A stretch of DNA of 32,747 bases from a bacterium (GTDB lineage: Bacteria; Patescibacteriota; Minisyncoccia; UBA6257; JACOXY01): contig JAUXUB010000010.1 of NCBI GenBank assembly GCA_030680955.1, forward strand, positions 1 to 32,747. Direction: 5' to 3'. A program made the position numbers and the translations under genes. Below, piece by piece: positions 12,862-22,074 of the stretch; within the stretch, counting starts at the first letter, position 1, and every line of letters begins with the position of its first letter. The notes under the pieces are model-generated. The model was not told the DNA's origin, ran no database searches, and worked only from the letters and a program-made list of their open reading frames with translations.

Positions 12862-15537
12862 TTAATTGAATCTTGGCATACGCGCAAAATACTTGCGTAT
12901 TTCTTCTACGATAATAATAGAAAAAGCTATCGGAATAATTATAAACCACTCATTTAATGATAAGGGAACAGTATAAAGAAACTTTTGCATTAGGGGATTA
13001 TAAAGGGCAAATAAGTGAAGTGTAAATATTGTAATAGTAGCTCCGATAAGATATTTATTCGAAAAGGAATTCATTTGAAAAATTGATTTGTTTTCAGACC
13101 TACAATTCCAAGCATTAAACCATTGGAAAACTGCCAGTGTTGTGAGTGAAATTGTTAACGCTTTTATTGGATCAATAGCAAGAAATTCATTAAACAAATA
13201 TAGAGTTCCGACCATCATCGGGAGCGACATAAAAATCATTCTAATTCCCATTTTCTTATCTACAAGATGCTTAGAGCGCTTGGAATTTCCTTTTAGTAAT
13301 CCAGAGCTTTTGGGCTCCATAGCTAGTGCAACATCCAAAAAACCATCCGTTACAAGATTTAGCCAAATTATTTGAGCAGGTAAGATTGGCAATGGCAATC
13401 CGATTAAAATCGCGCCTCCTATAGTTAGTACTTCGCCAATGCTTGTAGAGAAAAGATATAATATAACTTTTTTTATAGTTTTGTAAATTGCTCTACCTTC
13501 TTCTATTGCAGAAACGATACTTTTAAAATTATCGTCGAGCAGAATAATGTCGGACGCCTCTTTGGCTACTTCAGTACCAATTTTACCCATAGCAATACCA
13601 AGGTCTGCCGCTACAAGCGAGGGAGCGTCATTTACGCCGTCGCCGGTCATTGCTATTATTTTCCCACTTTTTCTATAGAGCTCTATTATTCGTAATTTGT
13701 TTTTTGGAGTAACTCTTGCAAAAACGGAAACATTATTAATGATATTTAATAATGCGGCTTCGGAGAGCGAGATGATATCAAGTCCTGTTAAAATTTCATC
13801 ACCATCGTGATATATTCCTGCTTCGCGAGCAACCGCTATTGCTGTTGTTTTGTAGTCGCCAGTAATCATTACAACTTTTATACCAGCGTTAGTAGCGCGC
13901 TTTATTGCTTCAGCTGCTTCTGGCCGGATGGCATCTTTCATTCCAAAAAAACCTAAAAATGATAGTGAGTTAATATCTTTTGGTTCAATAATTTTGCCTC
14001 GATGGTTTAGTGTAGCTAAGGCTACTATACGCAAACCTTGTTCAGTCAAGTTTTCAAAAACAGATTCTAGCTCAATTCGCTTTGTTTTAGTAAGAGGAAT
14101 ATTTTTCCCATTTAAATAAATTTTGTTAGATAGTTTTAGTATCTCTTCAGGTGCACCAGAAACTAAAATGAGTCCCTTCCCTGTAATATTATGAAGTGAT
14201 GCGCGATATTTAAGCTTATAATCAAAAGGAATTTCTGAAATAAGAGGGGAGGTAAGAATTAATTCTTCTCTGTGGAAGCCAATTTTTTCACCTAGCGCAA
14301 GCATTGCCGCTTCAGTTGGATCGCCAGAAATATTCCACTTATCTTGCTCTTCACTATAATATAATTTTGCTTGAGCAGTCAGAGCTAAAATCTTTCCAAT
14401 AAACTTTAGTTCAGGATAATTATTAGGATTGATTACTTTATTATCCAGTGAAATTTCGCCTTTTGGTTTATATCCATCACCGCTTATCTCGAACATTTTT
14501 CCATTAAGATATACTTTCTGAATTAGCATTTCATTTTTTGTGATTGTTCCAGTTTTATCAACTGCGATAACATTTGCTTGTCCCAATGCCTCAACAGCCT
14601 GAAGTCTTTTAACTAGTGCGTTCCTTTTTGCCATTCTCCAAACTCCAGTTGTGAGCACAAGAGTTACAACAATTGGCAGACCTTCAGGTATAATAGAAAC
14701 AATCAAAGAGACAATAGTTCTAAACATTGTGCCAACAGAGTTACCAACCATAATGCCCATAACAAATAGTGTGGCACCCACGATTGCAACCGCGTAGATT
14801 ATTAATTGAGTGAGATATCGTACGTCGGCTTTAAGTGGAATTTCTGTATCAATTGATTTTATATCTTTTGCTATTTTACCAATTACAGAATTTTTACCAG
14901 TATGTATAACAATTGCTCTTCCGTTTCCACTTACTATATTGGTACCTTTAAAAACCATGTTTTTCTGGTCATGAATTTCCAAATTTAAATCTAAAATATC
15001 ATCCGTGGTTTTATGTATTGGAACAGACTCACCAGTAAGAGATGCCTCATCTATTTTAAGATTTGATGAGTAAATTATTCTAGAATCCGCTGGAACTTTT
15101 TCGCCTTCTTTCAGAATCAAAATATCGCCAGGCACAACTTCTATATCTTTTATAATGGCTTCGTTGCCATCTCGTAGAACGTTTGCATTAGTTTGTATAA
15201 AATTTTTAAGCGCAGAAAGAGTATTTTGCGCCTTGCCTTCTTGGATGGTTCCAATTACTGCGTTAAAAAAAAGTACAAAAACTATTATGTAGCTGTCAGT
15301 TATTTCGCCTGTTAAATAAACAATTACGCTGGCGATAAAAAGAATATAAATAAGCGGGCTTTGAAATTGTCGTAAAAATATACGGAGTAGGTTATCAACT
15401 TTTTCTTCTGGGAGTGAATTTGGTCCATATTTCTTGAAACGTTTTAAGACTTCTTCTTGTCGCAATCCTTTTTCGCTTGAATCAAGTTTTTTGAAAATAT
15501 CAGGAATAGATTCTAAATACCAGTTGTTATTATTCAT
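12862..15537 (-). CDS. P2-type (calcium-type) cation-transporting P-ATPase
   Basis: An 891-aa ion pump. It has an N-terminal cation-ATPase domain, LTGES at ~167-171 (actuator), PEGLP at ~284 in M4, DKTGT with phosphorylated D327, MITGD at ~557, and TGDGVNDAP at ~631-639 (hinge). NLVTDG at ~727 is in M6. In SERCA terms the site-II residues (M4 Glu, M6 Asn and Asp) are kept. In M5 the Glu is kept (IGEVL) but the Asn before it is Ser, as expected if only one Ca2+ (or Mn2+) is moved. About ten membrane segments fit the length of a full pump. The start ATG is preceded by AAATGGG, which forms one arm of an inverted repeat. The AI-2E permease follows. Confidence 0.93.
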   Translation of the reverse strand: MNNNNWYLESIPDIFKKLDSSEKGLRQEEVLKRFKKYGPNSLPEEKVDNLLRIFLRQFQSPLIYILFIASVIVYLTGEITDSYIIVFVLFFNAVIGTIQEGKAQNTLSALKNFIQTNANVLRDGNEAIIKDIEVVPGDILILKEGEKVPADSRIIYSSNLKIDEASLTGESVPIHKTTDDILDLNLEIHDQKNMVFKGTNIVSGNGRAIVIHTGKNSVIGKIAKDIKSIDTEIPLKADVRYLTQLIIYAVAIVGATLFVMGIMVGNSVGTMFRTIVSLIVSIIPEGLPIVVTLVLTTGVWRMAKRNALVKRLQAVEALGQANVIAVDKTGTITKNEMLIQKVYLNGKMFEISGDGYKPKGEISLDNKVINPNNYPELKFIGKILALTAQAKLYYSEEQDKWNISGDPTEAAMLALGEKIGFHREELILTSPLISEIPFDYKLKYRASLHNITGKGLILVSGAPEEILKLSNKIYLNGKNIPLTKTKRIELESVFENLTEQGLRIVALATLNHRGKIIEPKDINSLSFLGFFGMKDAIRPEAAEAIKRATNAGIKVVMITGDYKTTAIAVAREAGIYHDGDEILTGLDIISLSEAALLNIINNVSVFARVTPKNKLRIIELYRKSGKIIAMTGDGVNDAPSLVAADLGIAMGKIGTEVAKEASDIILLDDNFKSIVSAIEEGRAIYKTIKKVILYLFSTSIGEVLTIGGAILIGLPLPILPAQIIWLNLVTDGFLDVALAMEPKSSGLLKGNSKRSKHLVDKKMGIRMIFMSLPMMVGTLYLFNEFLAIDPIKALTISLTTLAVFQWFNAWNCRSENKSIFQMNSFSNKYLIGATITIFTLHLFALYNPLMQKFLYTVPLSLNEWFIIIPIAFSIIIVEEIRKYFARMPRFN

Positions 15538-15653
15538 CCCATTTAGAGATAGCTCGGAAAGATGAGCATCGTCTGTTAATATTAATAATAGCCGACATTT
15601 TATTTTAGTTTAACATTATATTTTGAATCATAACCCCGTTATCTCTAACGGGA
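15536..15653. repeat. TCCCGTTAGA-type inverted repeat before the P-ATPase
   Basis: The left arm TCCCATTTAGAGATA (15537-15551) overlaps the ATPase start codon. The right arm TATCTCTAACGGGA (15640-15653) is its inverse, with one extra T and one G/A change. The right arm is itself within a perfect small hairpin, CCCGTTA-TCTC-TAACGGG (15635-15652). About 90 nt of AT-rich DNA lie between. The same arms recur at 27125 and 28203. Confidence 0.6.
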
Positions 15654-15810
15654 CAAGTATCTTTATTATAACAGTAAATTCAGGGGAGTAAATTAGTGAT
15701 TTGATGTTATTCATATTCTGACAGTCGTGAGGTTGGGTAGAATGTACTAATATTGTATACTTATAAATATAAATAAAACTTGCGAATAAAAATTAAAACT
15801 AAAATAATTT

Positions 15811-16545
15811 ATGAAATTAAGCTTTGTAATCCCAGCTTATAACGAAGAAAAATACATAAGAAAGTGTTTAGAGTCGGTTGTAAAACAAACTTCTAAGTGG
15901 AGCGATATTGAAATTATTGTAGTCAATAATGCGAGTTCTGACAAAACTAAAGAAATCGCGCTTTCTTTTACTGGAGTTAAAGTTGTTGATGAACCAAAAA
16001 AAGGACTAGTAAGAGCAAGGCAGGCAGGGTACAAAGCAAGTACTGGTGAACTAATTGCAAATATTGATGCGGACGCAGAAGTTCCAGATGATTGGATAAA
16101 AAAAATTTACGATAAATTTTCTGCAGACAAAAATATAGTTGCGCTTTCTGGTCCATATATTTTTTATGATTTGCCACCACTAATAAATTTTTCTACAAAG
16201 ATATTCTATGGTTTAGGATATGTTATTCACAGAGCGATTCATTTTATTTTCAGAAAAGGGGGGATGATTCAAGGTGGTAATTTTGTGTTGCGAAGAGATG
16301 CACTAGATAAGGCAGGAGGTTTTAACGTAGATGAGATTGAATTTTACGGCGAGGATACAGATATTGCGTTGCGCATGCAGAAAGTTGGGAAAATATTATT
16401 CTCTTTTGATTTCAAAATGTATACTTCTGGGAGGCGATTATCTAAAGAAGGAGTTCTTACAATGGGCTTAAGATACGCCATTAATCATTTTTGGACCTTA
16501 GTTTTTAAAAAACCATATACCAAAGATTATATTGATATAAGATAG
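15811..16545 (+). CDS. family 2 glycosyltransferase
   Basis: A 244-aa GT-A fold enzyme that transfers a sugar from a nucleotide-sugar. FVIPAYNEEKYI opens the domain and VVNNASSDKTKEIA follows. NIDADAEVPDDW carries the metal-binding DxD-like motif, GGNFVLRRDAL the acceptor loop, and YGEDTDIALRM the catalytic ED. It has no strong membrane anchor, though LINFSTKIFYGLGYVIHRAIHFIF is a hydrophobic surface segment. It probably acts on cell-surface glycans or lipids. The start is the first ATG, with no SD. It stands alone, divergent from the P-ATPase. Confidence 0.9.
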   Translation: MKLSFVIPAYNEEKYIRKCLESVVKQTSKWSDIEIIVVNNASSDKTKEIALSFTGVKVVDEPKKGLVRARQAGYKASTGELIANIDADAEVPDDWIKKIYDKFSADKNIVALSGPYIFYDLPPLINFSTKIFYGLGYVIHRAIHFIFRKGGMIQGGNFVLRRDALDKAGGFNVDEIEFYGEDTDIALRMQKVGKILFSFDFKMYTSGRRLSKEGVLTMGLRYAINHFWTLVFKKPYTKDYIDIR

Positions 16546-16597
16546 GTCTATATTTAAATTGTTTTTACCAAAAAAACTTTTTTAAATCTAGTTAGGT

Positions 16598-16603
16598 TAA
16601 AAT
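16598..16603 (+). promoter_or_regulatory. -10 box predicting a leaderless prfB mRNA
   Basis: TAAAAT ends 7 nt before the ATG at 16611, and no SD is present. There is no convincing -35. Confidence 0.35.
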
Positions 16604-16610
16604 AGAATTA

Positions 16611-17691
16611 ATGACTATAGAAGAATTACAAAATGCAATAAAAGAATTAGAAAAAGATACCCACCGTGTAGGTGGGTGGCTTTGACGTAGAAAATAAAAA
16701 AAATAAGTTAAAGGAACTTGAATTTGAAATTTCAGATCCAGATCTTTGGAAGGATAAAGTTAAAGCAGAAGAAAAAACTAAAGAATATGGTGAATTAAAA
16801 AAATCGCTTAATCGCTTTAGTGAGCTAGAAACTTACGTCGCCTTAATTTTAGAATCTCCTAATGAGGAGGATTATTATCGCACCCATAAGATTTTAAGGG
16901 AGCTTGAAATTCAAAAAATATTTACTGGGCCGCACGACAGACAACCAGCAATTCTTTCAGTCTATGCTGGTGCAGGAGGCGAAGATGCGGCAGACTGGGC
17001 AGCGATGTTACTTTCGATGTATGAAAAATATTCGGCACTCCGCTCCTGGAAAACTAAACTCGTTCATGAAACTTTAGGAGATTTTCAATCAAAAACTGGT
17101 AGGCATCCAATTAGAAATGCGACAATAGAAATTAAAGGAGATTATGCATATGGATATTTAAAAAAGGAAGCTGGAGTTCATAGGTTGGTTAGAATTTCTC
17201 CATTTTCTTCAAAAAAACTTCGTCATACATCATTTGCTCTAATTGAAGTTTTGCCAATACTTCCGGAAGTTGATGAAGCGGCAATTAAAATTCCCCCGGA
17301 AGATTTAAAGATTGATTTATTTAGGTCATCTGGTCCGGGAGGTCAAAATGTAAATAAAGTTGAAACGGCGGTACGAATAACGCATATTCCTACAGGTCTT
17401 GTATCTGCAAGCCAAGTGGAGAGATCTCAAGCACAAAACAAGGAGCGTGCAATGTCCTTCCTCCGATCAAAAATATTTACTTTAATGCACGAGAGGGAAC
17501 TAAAAGAAATATCAGATCTTAAGGTTAAAGCAAAACCAGAGTGGGGAAGTCAGATTAGGTCATATGTTTTGCATCCCTACCAGATGGTAAAAGATCATAG
17601 AACTAATACAGAAACCTCTGGAACGGAAGCAGTTTTGGACGGTCATATTGACCAATTTATTGAAAGTGAGCTACAATATAAGGGAAAGTAA
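16611..17691 (+). CDS. prfB: peptide chain release factor 2, with programmed +1 frameshift
   Basis: RF2 reads UAA and UGA and releases the finished protein from the ribosome. Reading starts at 16611 (MTIEELQNAIKELEK), runs 24 codons, meets CTT TGA at 16680-16685, and continues in the +1 frame as DVENKKNKLKEL. The full product is about 359 aa, the usual RF2 length. SPF (stop-codon recognition, in RISPFSSKK) and GGQ (peptidyl release, in GPGGQNVNK) are both present. The frameshift makes synthesis depend on slow UGA reading, so low RF2 raises its own production. It also shows UGA is a stop in this organism. ftsE and ftsX follow, a common bacterial order. Confidence 0.97.
16660..16685 (+). promoter_or_regulatory. 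RF2 frameshift site with G-rich SD-like stimulator and overlapping hairpin
   Basis: The slippery CTT TGA C is at 16680-16686. The stimulator AGGTGGG/GGTGG is just before it. The stretch CCCACC (16660-16665), loop GTGTA, GGTGGG (16671-16676) can form a 6-bp hairpin that covers the SD-like part. Confidence 0.8.
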
Positions 17692-17726
17692 ATTAAATAG
17701 TAAAAATGAAATATTAAAACTAAGGT

Positions 17727-17771
17727 GTTCCTTGTGCCACCGCAAAAGCTATGGCGACACGCGGTCGGAAC
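17727..17771 (+). promoter_or_regulatory. hairpin in the prfB-ftsE gap
   Basis: GTTCC (17727-17731) pairs with GGAAC (17767-17771), and CCGC with GCGG inside. The inner CGCAAAAGCTATGG resembles the TAAAGCTATGG part of the leader hairpins at 8699 and 9812. No T run follows, so it is a structured spacer or processing site rather than a terminator. Confidence 0.4.
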
Positions 17772-17852
17772 TATTTTATTAAGAAAATATCGCGAAGCGA
17801 TACCATATATTTGATATTTGATTTTTAAATTTTTATATTGAGCGAAGCGATT

Positions 17853-18554
17853 ATGATTGCATTTCAAAACGTATCTAAAATATATAATGGTAATGTAGAT
17901 GGCAATGGCCACTCGTCGGCGTTAATGGAGGTTACTTTTCAGATTCAACCAAAAGAATTTGTTTCTCTTGTGGGTCGCTCTGGGGCAGGAAAATCTACAA
18001 TACTAAATCTTTTAACCGGAGAGTTAAAACCTTCTAAAGGAAGGGTTATTTTTGGAGCATATGAAGTTAATAAACTTTCTTATCAGGAACTTCCACATTT
18101 AAGGCGGCACATTGGAGTAATATTTCAGGATTTTAGACTTTTGCCAAATCGTAATTCATATGAGAACATTGCGTTTGCTCTTGAAGCCTGTGGATATAAT
18201 CAAGCAGACATTGATGAACTTGTTCCACAAGCTCTTGAGATGGTTGGTCTTAAAGATAAAGCATATAACTTTCCTCATGAACTCTCTGGCGGAGAAAAAC
18301 AACGCGTTGCAATAGCGCGGGCAATGATTCATAGACCAGAAGTTATTATGGCAGATGAGCCAACGGGCAATCTTGATCCATTTAATAAATGGGAAATTAT
18401 TAAATTACTCGGAAAAATTAATGAACTTGGTACTACAGTAATATTAGCGACACATGATAAAGAAATTGTTAATAATTTGGGGAGGCGTGTGATAACATTA
18501 GATAGTGGAAGAATAGTGCTTGATGAAGAGAAAGGTAAATTTGTGCTTGTATAA
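17853..18554 (+). CDS. ftsE: cell division ATP-binding protein FtsE
   Basis: A 233-aa ABC ATPase. Walker A is GRSGAGKST, the FtsE-typical Q-loop region is GVIFQDFRLLPNRNSYENIAFAL, the signature is LSGGEKQR, Walker B is VIMADEPTGNLD, and the H-loop is LATHD. FtsE pairs with FtsX at the division site and drives peptidoglycan hydrolases from the cytosolic side. I start at ATG 17853 (MIAFQNVSKIY), which matches the family's usual beginning, rather than the in-frame TTG at 17838. No SD is visible. ftsX follows after 49 nt. Confidence 0.95.
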   Translation: MIAFQNVSKIYNGNVDGNGHSSALMEVTFQIQPKEFVSLVGRSGAGKSTILNLLTGELKPSKGRVIFGAYEVNKLSYQELPHLRRHIGVIFQDFRLLPNRNSYENIAFALEACGYNQADIDELVPQALEMVGLKDKAYNFPHELSGGEKQRVAIARAMIHRPEVIMADEPTGNLDPFNKWEIIKLLGKINELGTTVILATHDKEIVNNLGRRVITLDSGRIVLDEEKGKFVLV

Positions 18555-18603
18555 TCACAAATATTAGTAAATTAGTACAAATTCGTCATAAGTAGATTTA
18601 ATT

Positions 18604-19512
18604 ATGTTCACAATTATATATAGAATAATAAAATACGGTTTTCAGCAGTTCTCGCGAAATAGTTTACTTTCAGCTGCAACTGTTGCAGTTATGGTGATGG
18701 CGCTTATCGTATTACTCGGCATAAATATTTTTAGCTTCTTAACAGATAATACACTCGCAGTTTTAAAAGATAAAATTGATATTAGCGTTTATTTTAAAAC
18801 CAATGCGCCAGAAGACGAAGTTTTGCGCGTTAAGCGTTCACTAGAAGGTTTGCCAGAAGTAAAACAAGTTGAATATATTTCAAGAGATCAAGCATTAGAA
18901 CTTTTTAAAGCGAATCATAAAAATGACGAAGATATTACTCAGGCAATTATCGAGCTTGGAGAAAATCCACTTTCCGCATCTTTAAATATTAAGGCATTTA
19001 ATCCGGGACAGTTTGCCACTATTTCAACCTATCTTTCAAATAACTCTCTTGCTCCTATAGTTGAAAAAATTAGTTTTTACGAAAATAAAACCGTAATTGA
19101 TCTTTTAGCAAAAGTTATAGACACTGTTCAAAAAGCAGGAACAATACTCGCCGCCCTTCTTACATTGATTGCTGGTCTTGTAGTCTTCAATACTATACGA
19201 CTCGCAATTTATTCAAGTCGTGAAGAGATTGGGATTATGAGGCTTGTTGGCGCTTCTAATTTGTTTGTGCGAGGACCTTACATTGTTGCTGGTATTTTAT
19301 ACGGCATTGTTGCTGGATTGCTTAGTGTGCTACTCACATTACCAGCAGTAATATTTATTTCTCCTTACGTAAAAATATTTATTCCAGAGGTTAATCTTCA
19401 AGCGCATTTCTTTTCTAATATTCATATTTTAATCCTTACGCAAATTGGCTTTGGAATGATTCTTGGCGTCGTCTCTAGTTATTGGGCAATGAGGAGATAC
19501 CTCAAGGTTTAA
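18604..19512 (+). CDS. ftsX: cell division protein FtsX
   Basis: A 302-aa FtsX-type permease. It has one membrane helix near residues 22-45, then an extracytoplasmic domain with DISVYFKTNAPEDEVLRVK and VEYISRDQALELFK, which is typical of FtsX. Three C-terminal membrane helices follow, with the conserved SREEIGIMRLVGAS between the first two. It couples FtsE ATP hydrolysis to activation of cell-wall hydrolases outside the cell; the CAP-domain or other secreted proteins here are not known partners. There is no SD, and a terminator hairpin follows 47 nt after the stop. Confidence 0.95.
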   Translation: MFTIIYRIIKYGFQQFSRNSLLSAATVAVMVMALIVLLGINIFSFLTDNTLAVLKDKIDISVYFKTNAPEDEVLRVKRSLEGLPEVKQVEYISRDQALELFKANHKNDEDITQAIIELGENPLSASLNIKAFNPGQFATISTYLSNNSLAPIVEKISFYENKTVIDLLAKVIDTVQKAGTILAALLTLIAGLVVFNTIRLAIYSSREEIGIMRLVGASNLFVRGPYIVAGILYGIVAGLLSVLLTLPAVIFISPYVKIFIPEVNLQAHFFSNIHILILTQIGFGMILGVVSSYWAMRRYLKV

Positions 19513-19757
19513 ATAACAACCAACAACTTATTACTAATAACAAAATCTAAAAAGAAAACAAAATCGCCGAGAGGCGATTTTAGATTTTTCGGTTTTGTTT
19601 TAAAAAAACTTACTCTTTCTTCTATCTCCGGCATTTCTGGTGAAAGCAAGTCATGCTTATCACAAAGATCTTTAGAAACTCGCGCGCCGCCCTCTTTGCG
19701 CAGGTTTTCAGTTTTTTTATATTCTCTCAAGAAATTGAATGAAACTCCCCAATACAT
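19509..19757 (-). other. overlapping reading frame at the 3' end of the coiled-coil gene
   Basis: This minus-strand frame overlaps the last 41 nt of the next gene. Its middle (FLREYKKTENLRKEGGARV, then LLSPEMPEIEERV) reads like protein, not random translation. It may be the true C-terminus of that gene after a frameshift near the A run at 19717-19722, or a separate small protein. Its last third passes through the terminator hairpin and reads like low-complexity shadow. Confidence 0.25.
19560..19581 (+). terminator. terminator after ftsX (possibly bidirectional)
   Basis: AAAATCGCC (19560-19568), loop GAGA, GGCGATTTT (19573-19581) form a perfect 9-bp stem that is T-rich on both sides. It serves ftsX and could also end minus-strand transcription from 19717. 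Confidence 0.8.
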
Positions 19758-21132
19758 ATTCCTTAGTAAATTTCATTGATCCACCATTTGCGTATTGAAT
19801 ATCAATTTTATCCGCTATTATTTTTTCAAGCGCTTGCCTTTCTGCACCCGATAAACGTTGGGCAGTTTGATTTGTCCCAAAGTTCTCATGTGAAGATTCA
19901 TCAGCACCGGGCCTTTTCTTACGGTCCTCATCTCTAAGCGCACCGTATTGACCAAAAATTTCTTGGATTCGATTCGTGCGTTGTTTTTTATCAGGATAAA
20001 GTTTTTGCAAAACTTCCATAACTGCACCAATAGCTTTTTTTTGAGAATAGGTATTAGGACCATCAACATTCTTTAGGCGATCTAAGTATGTCTCTGGCGA
20101 ATCCACAAATGATTGAAAGGAATTTTCTATTTTCGACTCCGTCTGCCCTCTTTCTTGCTTTGGTGCTTCGTTAGTTGGAGTTTTTATGACTCCTTCAAAC
20201 CTTAACTCCGCACGAATTTGTTTAATTTTTTTCTGATCTTCCTCTTTACGTCTTCTTTCAACAGCAGAACTGGAAAAACTCATGGTGCTTAATCCAGAAA
20301 GGCGAGTCTCAAGCCGGTCGGTATCTTCTTTAGTCCTTCCAGTCCTTGCAAATTCAGCTAGAGTTTTCTTGAGCGCGTCATTAAGAAAATGAAGTTCTTC
20401 TGGTGCCATATGACCCACTCTTGCAGAAAATTTTTGACGCCATAGCCGATCTTCTGGGATAGCCGCTTGACCAAACAAACTGTCTAAAGTGTGTGCGGTT
20501 TCTCCGCGTCCTTTTGCCAGTTTCTCTGTACCGTGTTGGGACTGTTTCATTTGTTCAGCGCGTTTTTGTTTTTCTCGATATAGTGCGTCTCGGATAGCCC
20601 TTTTTTCTTGCCAATCTTCAATAAATTCCTTTTCTGCTCCTTTTGATGTGAAGTCGGCTACATTCACTTTGCTCTTAAGTGTGCCTTCAATATAATTAAG
20701 TGCTGTATCAATTCCTTCTACTTCAGGCCGAGATGTGCTGTCCACAATACTGTCTATTTCAGCCGCCGCTTTAGCGTCATTATCTCCCTCAAATAATCTG
20801 GCATAGTTACCTATTGCATTTTGAGCTTCCGCAAACGACATAGGCTTAAGCCCTCTTCTTTCCTGATCTAACTGATTGATTTCAGAAGCATCGCTACGAA
20901 GATTGTCGTCCCAATATGCTCCTCTTTCTAAAATATGCTGAGCCCCACTAAAATTTCCTTGGGCAGTTTCTCTACCAACGCTAGAAAACATCTCCTCTTT
21001 ATGTCGTTCTTCTTGTGGATATTTTTCTTCTTCTGCCCTAGCTTTATCAGCCATATCATAAAATTTATTCGCGGCAGTTTCTGCGCGTTTGGTTTCTATT
21101 GGTGTGTCAATTTCTGGAGATAAATTTACCAT
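19717..21132 (-). CDS. large charged coiled-coil protein, unknown
   Basis: A 471-aa highly charged protein (rich in Glu, Lys, Arg, Ala, Gln) without membrane segment or signal peptide. Helical, coiled-coil-prone stretches cover residues ~15-60, ~165-215 and ~285-320. Between them are short Gly/Pro segments. The C-terminus has GAERQALEKIIADKIDIQYANGG and a short FTKEYVLGSFIQFLERI end. No enzyme motif is visible. The style resembles lineage-specific cytoplasmic proteins near ftsX in other small-genome bacteria, but I do not recognise a named family. The C-terminus may be frameshifted (see the overlapping frame). Confidence 0.65.
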   Translation of the reverse strand: MVNLSPEIDTPIETKRAETAANKFYDMADKARAEEEKYPQEERHKEEMFSSVGRETAQGNFSGAQHILERGAYWDDNLRSDASEINQLDQERRGLKPMSFAEAQNAIGNYARLFEGDNDAKAAAEIDSIVDSTSRPEVEGIDTALNYIEGTLKSKVNVADFTSKGAEKEFIEDWQEKRAIRDALYREKQKRAEQMKQSQHGTEKLAKGRGETAHTLDSLFGQAAIPEDRLWRQKFSARVGHMAPEELHFLNDALKKTLAEFARTGRTKEDTDRLETRLSGLSTMSFSSSAVERRRKEEDQKKIKQIRAELRFEGVIKTPTNEAPKQERGQTESKIENSFQSFVDSPETYLDRLKNVDGPNTYSQKKAIGAVMEVLQKLYPDKKQRTNRIQEIFGQYGALRDEDRKKRPGADESSHENFGTNQTAQRLSGAERQALEKIIADKIDIQYANGGSMKFTKEYVLGSFIQFLERI

Positions 21133-21341
21133 ATTTTAGTTAGTTTATCATGTTTTGGAGATATTTTCCTAATGCCCCATTTTTCTATTTTTGTTATATC
21201 TCTAATTCGCGCGAATAGTGGGATATTCAGGATAACAAAATCACTCGTATGTTATTTTGCTTTTTAAAAGTATCCTTATTAGTTCTAATGTTCTTGAGAA
21301 CTTGAGAACCAACTTTTTTAGAAATTAGAAATTAGAAATTA

Positions 21342-21968
21342 TCATGCCCCTTCAAATTTACTCAAGGGGCATGAGCTATGGTCTCTCACTCTCGCGGTAC
21401 AGTATTTGCGACCGTAATCAATTACTAAATAAGTAAAATTAAACCAATCTTTTTTTGGGACTATTGCCATTAAGTCGCGCTCAATTTTTACTGGGTCTCT
21501 GTGGTGAGTTAGTCCCCAAAGATTTGAAAGGCGTATAACATGAGTGTCCACTGCAATTCCTTCTACTACGCCATATGCATTTCCGAGTACAACATTTGCT
21601 GTTTTTCTGGCAACGCCAGGAACTTTAAGTATTTTCTCCATTGTCTTAGGTACTTTACCATTATATTTTTCTTTAATTAACTTCGCAGCATCCAAGATAT
21701 TTTTAGTTTTGTTTCTATAGAAGCCAGTCGAATGTATATCTTTTTCAAATTCAATTGAATTCGCATTCACATAGTTCTCTAGCGTTTTATATTTTTTAAA
21801 CAATTTTTCTGTAACTTCATTTACCTTTTTGTCGGTGCATTGTGCAGATAATATTACTGAAACTAAAAGTTCGAAGTTGTTGCTGTAGCTTAGAGCGATT
21901 TTAGTGTCTGGGAAAAGCTTTTTTAGTTTAGAAATAATATTATGAGTGCGTTTTGTTTTATTTCCCAT
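21342..21968 (-). CDS. nth: endonuclease III-like DNA glycosylase with a degenerate Fe-S site
   Basis: A 208-aa base-excision repair enzyme that removes oxidised pyrimidines and nicks the strand. The N-terminal six-helix domain has LLVSVILSAQCTDKKVN. The helix-hairpin-helix is VPGVARKTANVVLG with catalytic K122, and catalytic D141 sits in AVDTHVIRLSNLWGL. Normal Nth ends in four Cys binding [4Fe-4S] (C-x6-C-x2-C-x5-C). Here only C190 and C200 remain, in the last 19 residues, so the cluster is probably absent or altered. The last codons form a perfect hairpin (21343-21373). The promoter is an extended -10 ending 6 nt before the ATG. Confidence 0.93.
   Translation of the reverse strand: MGNKTKRTHNIISKLKKLFPDTKIALSYSNNFELLVSVILSAQCTDKKVNEVTEKLFKKYKTLENYVNANSIEFEKDIHSTGFYRNKTKNILDAAKLIKEKYNGKVPKTMEKILKVPGVARKTANVVLGNAYGVVEGIAVDTHVIRLSNLWGLTHHRDPVKIERDLMAIVPKKDWFNFTYLVIDYGRKYCTARVRDHSSCPLSKFEGA
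21343..21373 (-). terminator. 10-bp hairpin overlapping the nth stop codon
   Basis: CATGCCCCTT (21343-21352) pairs perfectly with AAGGGGCATG (21364-21373). It covers the last ten codons and the TGA stop. Three ATTTCTA-type repeats follow on the minus strand. It probably ends the nth mRNA although the T run is interrupted. Confidence 0.55.
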
Positions 21969-21974
21969 TTACCG

Positions 21975-21983
21975 ATTATATCA
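21975..21983 (-). promoter_or_regulatory. extended -10 predicting a leaderless nth mRNA
   Basis: On the minus strand TGA plus TATAAT (21980-21975), then 6 nt to the ATG at 21968. No SD is present. Confidence 0.6.
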
Positions 21984-22074
21984 TGCTATAAAAATATATA
22001 TTCATAGCATTTTGAGGATTTATGGTTAATTTATTCAAGCTAAACAATCAAAGTGAAAAAATGGATTATTAAAT

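Noticed and set aside
16672-16683. prfB starting at GTG 16672
   Set aside because: An upstream ATG at 16611 with the CTT-TGA frameshift gives the normal RF2 length and the known regulation.
19818-20069. Minus-strand frame inside the coiled-coil gene
   Set aside because: Alternative frame within a longer, better-supported gene on the same strand.
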